Positions 34,909 to 45,467 of a stretch of 64,000 nucleotides of DNA are shown one piece after another. The number at the start of each line of letters is the position of its first letter. Within the stretch, counting starts at the first letter, position 1. The notes beneath the pieces are model-generated. The model searched no databases. It saw nothing but the letters and a program-made list of their open reading frames with translations, and was not told the origin of the DNA. A program made the translations under genes and the position numbers. The DNA comes from an uncultured Woeseiaceae bacterium (lineage in GTDB: Bacteria; Pseudomonadota; Gammaproteobacteria; Steroidobacterales; Woeseiaceae). The stretch covers positions 62,001 through 126,000 of the forward strand of contig CAMYJB010000001.1 of NCBI GenBank assembly GCA_947258565.1. Reading direction: 5' to 3'.

Positions 34909-34995
34909 TGGTGCCGGGAGGGGGAATCGAACCCCCACTCTGTCTCCAGAACCGGATTTTGAATCCGGCGCGTCTACCAGTTCCGCCATCCCGGC
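34909..34995 (-). tRNA. tRNA-Leu (anticodon CAA)
   Basis: The strand reads GCCGGGA (34995-34989) for the 5' acceptor arm, pairing with TCCCGGC at the other end, discriminator A and an encoded CCA (34911-34909). The anticodon stem CCGGA/TCCGG encloses TTCAAAA, giving anticodon CAA (34961-34959), which reads UUG. A long variable arm and the T-arm GGGGGTTCGATTCCCCC confirm a class II tRNA, as leucine tRNAs are. It lies between the NUDIX gene and the sigma-factor gene. Confidence 0.97.
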
Positions 34996-35105
34996 ATACA
35001 TGGCCGGGGTAGAATCTGGGCGGTCCCGGCCGGAAGCCGCACAGTATACGAATATTTCGCGATTCTGCGACCATTCCCGGCCGCCGGGCATCTAGGCTTC
35101 GAGAC

Positions 35106-35705
35106 ATGAGCAAGTTTGCCGATATCCAGATCGATCCCGCGATCATCGAGCGGGCCACGCGCGGCGACGCGCGGGCGCACGAGATCCTGTATCGGGCATT
35201 TGCAACACCGGTGTATTCGTTGTGCCTGCGATTCACGCGGGTACCGGCGAACGCGGAGGACCTCGTTCAGGAGACCTTTATCGAGGTGATGCGCTCGATC
35301 AGGCAATTTCGCGGCGAGGCAGCGATCGGCAGCTGGATCCGGCGAATCGCGGTGACGAAGGCGTTGATGTTTCTGCGCTCGGCCTGGACGGCACGCGGCC
35401 AGTCACTCGGCGACGACTGGGACGATTTGACGCCCGGCGATGCGGCCAGCCACGGGATCTCGCGGCATCCGGATGACGCACTGGATCTGGACGCGGCGCT
35501 TACCAACCTGCCGACAGTCAGCCGCGTGGTCGTGTGGCTGCACGATGTTGAGGGATTTACGCACAAGGAGATCGCGGTCGCGATGGGCAAGACCGAGAGC
35601 TTCTCCAAGTCACAGCTATCCAGGGCCTATCAGCGCTTGCGACCGATGCTCGACGCCGGTCGGAACGACCTTGCACGACAAAGCGCCGCGGCGAGGAGTT
35701 TTTAG
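35106..35705 (+). CDS. ECF-family RNA polymerase sigma factor
   Basis: A 199-residue sigma factor of the extracytoplasmic-function type. Region 2 contains AHEILYRAFATPVYSLCLRFTRV and EDLVQETFIEVMRSIRQFRGEA; region 4 contains LPTVSRVVVWLHDVEGFTHKEIAVAMGKTESFSKSQLSRAYQRLR. The gene for an apparent membrane anti-sigma starts three bases after the stop, and a periplasmic PDZ protein follows, as in envelope-stress regulons. No autoregulated promoter is evident upstream, where the tRNA ends 110 bases away. Confidence 0.88.
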   Translation: MSKFADIQIDPAIIERATRGDARAHEILYRAFATPVYSLCLRFTRVPANAEDLVQETFIEVMRSIRQFRGEAAIGSWIRRIAVTKALMFLRSAWTARGQSLGDDWDDLTPGDAASHGISRHPDDALDLDAALTNLPTVSRVVVWLHDVEGFTHKEIAVAMGKTESFSKSQLSRAYQRLRPMLDAGRNDLARQSAAARSF

Positions 35706-35708
35706 AGA

Positions 35709-36293
35709 ATGACGAAAGACCTGAGGGACGAAGAGATGATCTGCGCACTGACTGCTGACGAACACGACACGTTGCGTCAGGGGCTGCGTGAGTTACCGGA
35801 CACGATGCCGCCGCGTGCCGTCTGGCACCGGATCCGTGAACAGGCGGAGGCCGAGGGGCTGATTAGGAGGCCCGCGGCGCGGCGCCCGTCGACCTGGTAT
35901 GTCGGGGGCAGCCTGGCGGCGGCCATCGTGGTGGCGGTTCTCATGGTGCCGGGCATGCTCGGCCAGGAGCCCGTTGTCTATCCGACGACACCGGAAAACG
36001 TCGGCAGCAGCTCACCGATTCAATTGAACACATTGCAGACGCTGATGACGGAATCGCGCGAACTCGAGAAGGATCTGCGCGGCCTTCCCGGAAAGCCGCG
36101 CGTGATGCGCGCGGGAACGGCAGCGACGATCGCGGATCTCGAAGACCGAATTGCCGCGATCGACTATCAGCTCAATGATCCCGATTTTCAGCTTACGTCG
36201 GAAGACGAGGAAATTTTCTGGCGCGAACGCGTCAGGTTGATGAAGTTGCTGGTTGGCATGCGCTATGCGCAGGCGCAGCGGACCGCATTTTGA
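35709..36293 (+). CDS. Putative membrane anti-sigma factor
   Basis: A 194-residue single-pass protein. Residues 1-60 are cytoplasmic and acidic (the TADEHDTLRQGLRELP part could contact the sigma factor), residues 64-85 form the membrane segment (YVGGSLAAAIVVAVLMVPGMLG), and the periplasmic part holds a coiled-coil-like ELEKDLRGLP region. No zinc-binding HxxxCxxC motif of ZAS anti-sigmas is seen. The assignment rests mainly on position directly after the ECF sigma gene (three-base gap) and on topology. Confidence 0.65.
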   Translation: MTKDLRDEEMICALTADEHDTLRQGLRELPDTMPPRAVWHRIREQAEAEGLIRRPAARRPSTWYVGGSLAAAIVVAVLMVPGMLGQEPVVYPTTPENVGSSSPIQLNTLQTLMTESRELEKDLRGLPGKPRVMRAGTAATIADLEDRIAAIDYQLNDPDFQLTSEDEEIFWRERVRLMKLLVGMRYAQAQRTAF

Positions 36294-36315
36294 CAGTTTC
36301 AGGAGCACCCTATTG

Positions 36316-37356
36316 ATGAAAACGATGAAGATCTTGATTCCGGCCGCGGCGGCATTGCTGCTGGCAGGGCAGGCGGCTGCGCAGAGTGCGGACGAGGAAC
36401 AGGCAAGGCGTGACGCCGAGCAACGCCGGGCCGAAGTGCGCCTCCAGGAGGCGGAAGCTCGCGAGGAGATGCGCGAGGCAGAGCGGCAGCTCGAGGAGGC
36501 CGCGCGGCGGATTGCCGAACTGAGCGAGAAGCACCTCCCGCGGATCGTGAAAGTGGAAAAGTCGGTCGTCGAGCTGATGGGCAAACCCAGGCTCGGCGTG
36601 ACTGTCGGCGGCAACGAGGAGCAAGGGCCCGTGGAAGGGGTCAATATTCTCGGGGTCTCGCCCGGCAGCGCCGCGGATGACGCAGGATTGCGTGCTGGTG
36701 ACGTAATTACGGCGGTTAACGGCGAATCGCTGAGTGCCGGCGGCGGTACCGAGGCAAACCGCCGTCTGCTCGAATTCATGAAAGGCGTCGAGGAGGGCGA
36801 CAAACTTGAAGTGGAGTACCTTCGCGACGGCAATGTCGGCAAGGTCGAGGTCGAACCCCGCATCATGGATATGCACGCGTATGCGTGGGCGGGTGATGGC
36901 GAGAACTTCGAGTTCGAGATGCCGCGGATGCATGTAGCGCCCGATGCCGTACGCAAGTACCGCTTCGCCTCGCCGCTTTTCGGCAGCAGCTGGGGCGACA
37001 TGGAGCTCGTCGAGCTCAACGAAGGTCTTGGCCGGTACTTCGGCACCGAGACGGGCCTGCTTGTCGTCAGCGCGCCGAAGTCCGAGGCGCTCAAGCTGCA
37101 GGAGGGCGACGTCATCCAGAGTATTGACGGCCGCGAGCCCACGTCCGTGAGCCACGCCATGCGGATCCTGGCGTCGTACCAGGCGGGTGAGAAGCTCGAA
37201 CTGATGATCATGCGCGACAAACGCCGCCGGACGCTGAATGTCGAGATGCCGGACGATCGTTCGAGCAGGGTCGCGCCGCTCCCGCCCTTGCCGGTCAAGC
37301 CGGCGAGTCTCGATATCCGGGTGCTGCGCGCGCCGGTCCCGGACCAGAGTACCTGA
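36316..37356 (+). CDS. Periplasmic protein with coiled coil and two PDZ domains
   Basis: The 346-residue protein has a signal peptide (MKTMKILIPAAAALLLAGQAAAQ), a strongly charged coiled coil at about residues 25-75 (ERQLEEAARRIAEL), and a PDZ domain at about 90-170 (ILGVSPGSAADDAGLRAGDV). A second PDZ lies near 245-315 (VSAPKSEALKLQEGDVIQSIDG). There is no protease domain, unlike DegS/DegP. AGGAG precedes the ATG at 36316. The position after a sigma/anti-sigma pair suggests it senses misfolded C-termini or modulates anti-sigma proteolysis; this is inference. Confidence 0.78.
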   Translation: MKTMKILIPAAAALLLAGQAAAQSADEEQARRDAEQRRAEVRLQEAEAREEMREAERQLEEAARRIAELSEKHLPRIVKVEKSVVELMGKPRLGVTVGGNEEQGPVEGVNILGVSPGSAADDAGLRAGDVITAVNGESLSAGGGTEANRRLLEFMKGVEEGDKLEVEYLRDGNVGKVEVEPRIMDMHAYAWAGDGENFEFEMPRMHVAPDAVRKYRFASPLFGSSWGDMELVELNEGLGRYFGTETGLLVVSAPKSEALKLQEGDVIQSIDGREPTSVSHAMRILASYQAGEKLELMIMRDKRRRTLNVEMPDDRSSRVAPLPPLPVKPASLDIRVLRAPVPDQST

Positions 37357-37408
37357 CCGTACATTTTCGGACGCTCGGGCGCGCATGGCTTTGATACCAT
37401 GCGCGCCC

Positions 37409-39540
<2,132 letters not shown>

Positions 39541-39656
39541 GGCGTTATTCAGCCTGGCATTCGTGATCGCGTCCCCACGCCTTGCGCTCTATGCCATAAT
39601 ACCGCGCTGTTTTTTCGGGGTGCTTGCCGGACCCCGCAACGAGAAGAAATATCACC

Positions 39657-39980
39657 ATGGACTTTTTTATCAGTAGCGCGCATGCGCAACAGGCGGCACC
39701 ACAGGGAAGCCTCATCGACTTGTGGCCGCTCGTCGTCATCTTCATCGCGTTTTACTTCCTGTTGATCAGGCCGCAGCAAAAGAAGCAGAAGGCGCACACC
39801 GAGATGGTTTCGGCCCTGCAGGTCGGTGACGAAGTCATGACCGCCGGTGGAATCCTCGGGCGCATCACGGCCGTCAGCGACCATTACGCCGTTGTGCAGA
39901 TCAGCGATAACACCGAGATCAAGATTCAGAAGAGCAGCGTCTCGCAGGTAGTGCCGAAGGGCACCTTCGAAGAAGCCTGA
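39657..39980 (+). CDS. yajC: Sec translocase accessory subunit YajC
   Basis: A 107-residue single-span membrane protein, with an MDFFISSAHAQ start, hydrophobic segment LWPLVVIFIAFYFLLIRPQQKKQK and the conserved cytosolic part (LQVGDEVMTAGGILGRITAV). It associates with SecDF. ATG 39657 is the conserved start. secD follows 19 bases on. A CATAAT at 39595-39600 is a possible -10 element for the yajC-secDF part of the operon. Confidence 0.95.
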   Translation: MDFFISSAHAQQAAPQGSLIDLWPLVVIFIAFYFLLIRPQQKKQKAHTEMVSALQVGDEVMTAGGILGRITAVSDHYAVVQISDNTEIKIQKSSVSQVVPKGTFEEA

Positions 39981-39999
39981 GCGACGACGCGCTGTTTCG

Positions 40000-41814
40000 A
40001 TGAACAAGTATCCCGCCTGGCTCAACGTGCTGGTGCTCGTCGTACTGCTGACAGGCATCCTGCTGGCCATGCCCAATCTCTACGGCAGCGTTCCGGCGAT
40101 TCAGCTGGCCGATCGCCTCGGCGAACCGGTGACGGAGACGCAGCTGCAGGAGTTCGTCGGCACGTTGCAGGGTGCGAATATCGAGCCCGAGGCGGCGTAC
40201 CTGAAAGACGACCGCGCGGTGCTGCGCTTCGAAACGCCCGAGGCGCAGACTGCGGCCGGTGACCGGCTGCGCGATCGCTACGGCCGGGATCTCAACATTG
40301 CCCTCACGCTCGCGCCGAGGCTACCGGCCTGGGTGCGCGGCCTTGGCCTCAACCCGATGAGCCTCGGCCTGGACTTGCGCGGCGGAATCTACGTCCTGCT
40401 CGAGGTCGACATGGCGTCGGCCATCAACAAGCGCCTCGAATCCTACCAGCAGGATTTCAACGGTCGCCTGCGTGATGCGAGGATCCGAAACCGCGTCGAC
40501 CTCGACGAGAATGTCATCACGGTGCGGGTCGCGGACAGCGTGGACTACGAGGCGGCGCTGAGTATCGTGCGCACTGCCGATTCCGAGGTTTTGATCGCCG
40601 ATGGCACGGACGACAAGTCGTTCACCGTGCGGATGTCCGAGACGCAGATACGCGCCCGCCAGGATTTTGCGATCGAGCAGAACATCACCACGCTCAGGAA
40701 CCGCGTCAACGAACTGGGCGTCGCCGAGCCGCTGGTGCAGCGGCAGGGCGTCGATCGAATCGTGGTACAGCTGCCCGGCGTGCAGGACCCGACGGAACTG
40801 GACAAGATCCTGACCGCGACTGCGACAGTTGAGTTCCGGCTCGTTGACCAGTCAGGCAATGCGCCGGGCTCGCGGCGGTATCCGGGCCGGGGCCAGGAAC
40901 CCGCACAGATACTGAAGCGCGAAGTCATCGCCTCCGGCGACGAAATCGTCAACGCGTCGGCCGGCTTCAGCGCCGAGGGCCAGCCTGCCGTCAACATCAC
41001 GCTGGACGCCGCGGGCGGTGAGCGCATGCTCGCGACGACCCGTGACAATCTCAACAAGCCGATGTCCACGGTGTTCATCGAGTGGCGGGAAGAGACCGTG
41101 ACGCGGGGTGGCAAAACCGAGACACGCCGCGTGAAATCGGAAGAGATCATCAACACGGCGACGATTCGCGGCGTGTTCAAGAACAACTTCCAGATAACCG
41201 GGCTGAACCCGATCGAGGCCAGCGACCTGGCCAAGCTGCTGCGCGCCGGTGCGCTCGCCGCGCCCGTCTACAAGGTCGATGACCGGACGATCGGCCCGAC
41301 GCTGGGCCAGGAAAATATCGATCGCGGTTTCAAAGCCATCCAGATCGGCTTCCTGGCGGTGATCATATTCATGGTCGTCTACTACCGGGTATTCGGCCTT
41401 GTCGCCAACGTCGCACTGCTGTCGAACCTGGTATTCATCGTGGCCATGCTGTCGCTGCTGGGCGCGTCGCTGACGCTGCCCGGTATCGCCGGCATCGTGC
41501 TGACCGTCGGTATGGCCGTGGATGCCAACGTACTCATTTTCGAACGAATACGCGAGGAACTGGCGGCGGGGACGTCGCCGCAACAGGCGATTCATTCGGG
41601 TTACGACAAGGCTTTGTCGTCGATCGCGGACGCGAACATCACTACCCTGATCGCCGCGATCGTACTGCTCGGATTCGGTACGGGACCGATCAAGGGATTT
41701 GCGATCACGCTGATGATCGGCATTCTTACGTCGATGTTTACGGCGATCGTGGGTACGCGGACGATCGTCAACCTGGCATTCGGCGGCCGCAAATTGCAGG
41801 GCATTCCGGTTTAG
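40000..41814 (+). CDS. secD: Preprotein translocase subunit SecD
   Basis: At 604 residues, it has an N-terminal membrane span (LNVLVLVVLLTGILLAMPNLY), a large periplasmic head including LDLRGGIYVLLEVD and the P1 head, and five C-terminal spans with TVGMAVDANVLIFERIREEL, the conserved RND-type signature. SecD works with SecF using the proton gradient to complete protein export. It lies between yajC and secF. Confidence 0.97.
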   Translation: MNKYPAWLNVLVLVVLLTGILLAMPNLYGSVPAIQLADRLGEPVTETQLQEFVGTLQGANIEPEAAYLKDDRAVLRFETPEAQTAAGDRLRDRYGRDLNIALTLAPRLPAWVRGLGLNPMSLGLDLRGGIYVLLEVDMASAINKRLESYQQDFNGRLRDARIRNRVDLDENVITVRVADSVDYEAALSIVRTADSEVLIADGTDDKSFTVRMSETQIRARQDFAIEQNITTLRNRVNELGVAEPLVQRQGVDRIVVQLPGVQDPTELDKILTATATVEFRLVDQSGNAPGSRRYPGRGQEPAQILKREVIASGDEIVNASAGFSAEGQPAVNITLDAAGGERMLATTRDNLNKPMSTVFIEWREETVTRGGKTETRRVKSEEIINTATIRGVFKNNFQITGLNPIEASDLAKLLRAGALAAPVYKVDDRTIGPTLGQENIDRGFKAIQIGFLAVIIFMVVYYRVFGLVANVALLSNLVFIVAMLSLLGASLTLPGIAGIVLTVGMAVDANVLIFERIREELAAGTSPQQAIHSGYDKALSSIADANITTLIAAIVLLGFGTGPIKGFAITLMIGILTSMFTAIVGTRTIVNLAFGGRKLQGIPV

Positions 41815-41823
41815 GAAAAGACG

Positions 41824-42765
41824 ATGAAGTTTCTGAAGAAGAAGACCACTATCGATTTCCTGAGCCTGTCAAGGCGCCGGATTGCACTGGCCGTCTCGGT
41901 GATCGTCGTCATCGCATCACTCGTTTCATTGAGCATGCGCGGCCTGAATTTCGGGATCGACTTCACGGGCGGCATTCTGCTCGAAGTCGGCTATTCCGAA
42001 GACGCGGATGTCGAAGGAATCCGCAGCGATCTTTTCGCGGCCGGATTCGAGGACGCTCAGGTGCAGCTTTTTGGTGCGGCCAACGACGTGCTGGTTCGGC
42101 TGCCGCCCCAGGAAGGCTCCGATCAGGGCGCGATCCGCGAGCGGCTGCAGGCCACGTTGACCGCGGGCGGTAAAGAGGTCGAGCTGCGTCGCGTCGAGGC
42201 GGTGAGTCCACAGGTCGGCAGCGAACTCGCGGAGCAGGGCGGTTTCGCAATGATCATTGCGCTGCTGCTGATCTTTGCGTACGTGATGTTCCGCTTCCAG
42301 TGGAAATTCGCGGCCGGCGCCGTCGCTGCCCTCATCCACGACGTTATCGTTACCATCGGTTTCTTTTCGATATTCAGCCTGCCGTTCGATCTCACGGTCG
42401 TGGCCGCGGTGCTCGCGGTCATCGGCTACTCGCTGAACGACACCGTGGTGGCTTTCGACAGGATTCGCGAAAACTTCTTCAAGCTGCGCGGCGTGTCAGC
42501 GGAAGAATCGATGAACACGTCCATCAACGAGATGCTGGCGCGCACGATCATCACGGGACTGACGACCTTGCTGGTGCTGGTGGCCCTGTTGACGCTTGGT
42601 GGGGAGTCCATAGCGCCATTTTCGATCGCGCTGATCGTCGGCATCATCGTCGGTACCTACTCGTCGATCTACACCGCAAGCGCGACCGCGCTGCTGCTCG
42701 GCGTCAATGCCCAGGACCTCATCGAGCCCGTCAAGGATCCCGAGCTGATCGACGATCTTCCCTAG
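41824..42765 (+). CDS. secF: Preprotein translocase subunit SecF
   Basis: The 313-residue partner of SecD: first span ALAVSVIVVIASLVSLSM, periplasmic region with FGIDFTGGILLEV, and the C-terminal spans carrying GYSLNDTVVAFDRIRENF, which holds the conserved charged residues. The stop is nine bases... the secD stop lies nine bases before its start. A weak hairpin (42845-42868) and the accessory islet follow; suhB is next beyond it. Confidence 0.97.
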   Translation: MKFLKKKTTIDFLSLSRRRIALAVSVIVVIASLVSLSMRGLNFGIDFTGGILLEVGYSEDADVEGIRSDLFAAGFEDAQVQLFGAANDVLVRLPPQEGSDQGAIRERLQATLTAGGKEVELRRVEAVSPQVGSELAEQGGFAMIIALLLIFAYVMFRFQWKFAAGAVAALIHDVIVTIGFFSIFSLPFDLTVVAAVLAVIGYSLNDTVVAFDRIRENFFKLRGVSAEESMNTSINEMLARTIITGLTTLLVLVALLTLGGESIAPFSIALIVGIIVGTYSSIYTASATALLLGVNAQDLIEPVKDPELIDDLP

Positions 42766-42844
42766 CCGGGACCTCATCGCTAAAATGCGAAACTTCCGTC
42801 GAGGAATATCCGACCGGTTTGCCGCAGTAGCTATCCGTGCTCGG

Positions 42845-42868
42845 GCGGTCGCACGAAGTGCGTGCCGC
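42845..42868 (+). terminator. Weak hairpin after secF
   Basis: CGCAC-GAA-GTGCG extended by GCGG/CCGC across a bulge forms a stem of about nine pairs some 80 bases after the secF stop. No T-run follows, so intrinsic termination would be inefficient. It separates the secDF operon from the accessory islet. Confidence 0.3.
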
Positions 42869-42910
42869 AATGCGAGCGGCCTTTAACCCGGTTTCTTCAC
42901 AATCCTGGAC

Positions 42911-42916
42911 TATACT
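42911..42916 (+). promoter_or_regulatory. Possible -10 element of the accessory islet
   Basis: TATACT matches the sigma-70 -10 consensus at five of six positions and lies about 100 bases upstream of the first islet gene, inside the only AT-richer part of this gap. No good -35 hexamer is seen at 16-18 bases, so the promoter, if real, is weak or depends on an activator. Confidence 0.35.
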
Positions 42917-43014
42917 AGGTGCGAACAGGTCGGAGGAATCTCCTGCCTTTGGATCGAGGCGCATACGCGCGACTCTCATTTGCACAGAAGAAATAATATT
43001 TGGAGGAGATTGGA

Positions 43015-43365
43015 ATGACGACTCGCATCATCAATGTGACATTGGACACAAGCGGCAACCCCGCCGTTGTATTAACCAATCGGAGCCAGGAGGCTACGGC
43101 TAACGACACCATTAAATGGCAGAAGCAGGATAATAACGACGATTTCGACATCGCAACGCTAAACCCCTCTGGCGCGGGTATGGCGTTCAGCACTGCCACG
43201 GTCGGTGGCAATGGTCAAAACCTGAGTTGCACGTACACACCAACAAGCAGCGATCCCGGGGCCGAGTTTCCGTACACGCTAACGGTTACGTCTGAGGGTG
43301 TCAGCTACGACACGACCGAGACCAGCACTCAACCTGACGAAGGGAGACCGGTAATACGGAATTAG
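43015..43365 (+). CDS. Small beta-rich protein of the TIR/protease islet, unknown function
   Basis: I do not recognise this 116-residue protein. It has one of the strongest Shine-Dalgarno sequences in the window (GGAGGAG, 43002-43008, six bases before ATG), suggesting high expression. No signal peptide or membrane segment is present. The sequence alternates polar and hydrophobic residues typical of a beta sandwich (NDTIKWQKQDNNDDFDI, LSCTYTPTSSDPG, FPYTLTVTSEGVSYDT) with a single Cys and many Thr, Asn and Asp. The tail STQPDEGRPVIRN is short and polar. GC content is visibly lower than in secDF (29 of 60 bases at 43021-43080). Possible roles are sensor, protease substrate or toxin; none is shown. 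Confidence 0.75.
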   Translation: MTTRIINVTLDTSGNPAVVLTNRSQEATANDTIKWQKQDNNDDFDIATLNPSGAGMAFSTATVGGNGQNLSCTYTPTSSDPGAEFPYTLTVTSEGVSYDTTETSTQPDEGRPVIRN

Positions 43366-43414
43366 TGATCTTGCTGTTGGGCGGGCGCGGTGATGTCATG
43401 GGCTTGAAACGCCG

Positions 43415-45397
43415 ATGAGATATCGTGCCTTTCTCAGCTACAGTCATTCCGACACCAAGTGGGCTGCCTGGCTACACCGCGCCCTCGAGTCATATCGTGT
43501 TCCGACGCGTGTTAGTTCGCCGGACGGCAAGGAACTGCCGAAGCGGCTGAGCCCGATATTTCGCGACCGGGAAGAATTGCCGAGTACTGCGGACCTTTCC
43601 CACGCGGTTAGCGAGGCGCTGCGGGACTCCGAGTCTTTGATCGTCGTCTGTTCGCCGCAGGCGGCGGCATCTCGATGGGTGAACGAAGAGATCCGAACTT
43701 TTCGCCGTCTCGGTCGCGAGGACCGGATTTTCTGCTTCGTCATCGACGGTGAACCGGGTTCCGACGATTCGAACGATTGTTTTCCCGCTGCATTAACGGA
43801 GCCGGATGATAATGGGCACACAGCCCCCGAACCTGTTGCCGCTGACGCTCGATCGCAGGGCGACGGTCGCAAGAACGCGATGCTCAAGCTCGTCGCAGGG
43901 ATGCTTGGAGTCCGATTCGATGCGCTCAGGCAGCGAGACCTGCGCCGACGGCAACGGCAGATGGCGTTTATCACGGCGGGTTCGATGACGATTGCCGTTG
44001 TCACGATTCTGCTTGCTGTCAGTGCCGTCGTAGCACGCAATGAGGCCGACCTGCGCCGAACTCAAGCCGAGAACCTCATCGATTTCATGTTGGGCGATCT
44101 ACAGGAACAACTTCGTGAGATAGGGCGCCTCGATGTATTCGAAAGCGTTGGCGATAAGGCGCTTGAATATTTTGCGTCGCAGCGTGATGGCGATGACTCG
44201 GCATACACACTCGCACAGCGTGCCCGCAACTTGCGACAGATCGGCGAAATACGCATGGAACAGGGTAACCTGGACGCGTCGCTCGAAGCTTTCGAGGAAT
44301 CGATACTTGTAACCGGACGACTTGCCGAAAACGATGCGGACGATGCCCAGTTACAGATCGATCTCGCCAATAGCCTCTTTTACGTTGGTTACGTGCACCT
44401 TCAGCGTGGCGCGCTCGACGATGCGCAAAGTTACTTTGAGAAAGTCATCCCGATTGTCGAGAATGTGTCCGCACGCGAGCCCGCCAATCCCAAGTGGCTG
44501 GTAGAGCGCGCCTACGCACAAACGAACCTCGGCCGCGTGCTGGAGCGGAAAGGTGAATTCGAAGACGCACTGTCCTCATATCAAAAGGTCATGGACGTCA
44601 ACAAGCGGCTGATCGAACTTGAGTCGGAGAATTCTGAGTGGGTGCTCGAACTCGGCTTCGCGCACAACAATATCGGCAAGCTAGTGCTCGCGCTGGGTCG
44701 ATTGGACGAAGCGGAGTCGCATTACCGCAGCGATCTCGACATCAAACAGCGCCTGGTGGAAGCAAATTCGAATCACAATGTCTGGCGATCCTACCTCGCG
44801 GTCAGCCAGTACTACCTGGGCCAGTTACTTCGTATAAAAGGTAAGCTGAAAGAAGGCGAGCAACAGCTGGCTGATGCGCGCGAGAACTTCAGCTATTTGC
44901 TGGACATCGATCCGGAGCGAAAGCGCTGGGAGGCCCGTCGCGCGGTAATCGATCGCGAACTCGGTGAGCTCTATGTGCATAACGACCAGGTCGCAAAAGG
45001 CAGGCAATACCTCGCGACCTCGATCCAGACTCTGCAAGAGCTTGTCCGGAACGATCCGGACAACGTGCACTGGCGCGGCAACCTTACGCGGAGTTTGCTG
45101 GTCGCTGCCGATACCGATTCGCAATATGAGCGCGACAGGGCGACGGAAAATCTCCGAATTGCCATCGAGCACATTGCCGTGCTCCTTGAGCAGGACCCTG
45201 GAAACCTGGGAACGCGAGAACTGGCCGCATATGCTGACGTCTGTACCGCGAGCATCGCCGCCCACGAAGATCCAGATGGCGCACTGAGGAGCGCGCAAGC
45301 CGCGCTCGAAAAGATCGATCAATATTTTCGCGGATCATCTGATCCGCGCATCCTGGCGCTGACGACGGCTGCTCGCAAGCACTTGGAATCCCACTAG
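43415..45397 (+). CDS. TIR-domain protein with transmembrane segment and TPR repeats
   Basis: This 660-residue protein starts with a TIR domain (about 1-115: RYRAFLSYSHSDTKWAAWLH, then SLIVVCSPQAAASRWVNEEI). E92 in RWVNEEI aligns with the catalytic Glu of NAD-cleaving TIRs such as SARM1 (WVHKEI). A basic stretch (RQRDLRRRQRQ) precedes one hydrophobic segment (183-207), so the TIR is probably cytosolic and the C-terminal part outside the membrane. From about 215, ENLIDFMLGDLQEQLREIGRL is followed by at least six TPR-like repeats (for example AYAQTNLGRVLERKGEFEDA). It lies 49 bases after the small gene and 70 before the protease gene, all one strand. No clear Shine-Dalgarno, so coupling to the first gene is possible. 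Confidence 0.85.
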   Translation: MRYRAFLSYSHSDTKWAAWLHRALESYRVPTRVSSPDGKELPKRLSPIFRDREELPSTADLSHAVSEALRDSESLIVVCSPQAAASRWVNEEIRTFRRLGREDRIFCFVIDGEPGSDDSNDCFPAALTEPDDNGHTAPEPVAADARSQGDGRKNAMLKLVAGMLGVRFDALRQRDLRRRQRQMAFITAGSMTIAVVTILLAVSAVVARNEADLRRTQAENLIDFMLGDLQEQLREIGRLDVFESVGDKALEYFASQRDGDDSAYTLAQRARNLRQIGEIRMEQGNLDASLEAFEESILVTGRLAENDADDAQLQIDLANSLFYVGYVHLQRGALDDAQSYFEKVIPIVENVSAREPANPKWLVERAYAQTNLGRVLERKGEFEDALSSYQKVMDVNKRLIELESENSEWVLELGFAHNNIGKLVLALGRLDEAESHYRSDLDIKQRLVEANSNHNVWRSYLAVSQYYLGQLLRIKGKLKEGEQQLADARENFSYLLDIDPERKRWEARRAVIDRELGELYVHNDQVAKGRQYLATSIQTLQELVRNDPDNVHWRGNLTRSLLVAADTDSQYERDRATENLRIAIEHIAVLLEQDPGNLGTRELAAYADVCTASIAAHEDPDGALRSAQAALEKIDQYFRGSSDPRILALTTAARKHLESH

Positions 45398-45467
45398 TGC
45401 CCGCCCGTTCCGCATTGTGCCGACAGGCTAGGCTACTCGAACAACACAACGAATACGGTATGACGAC

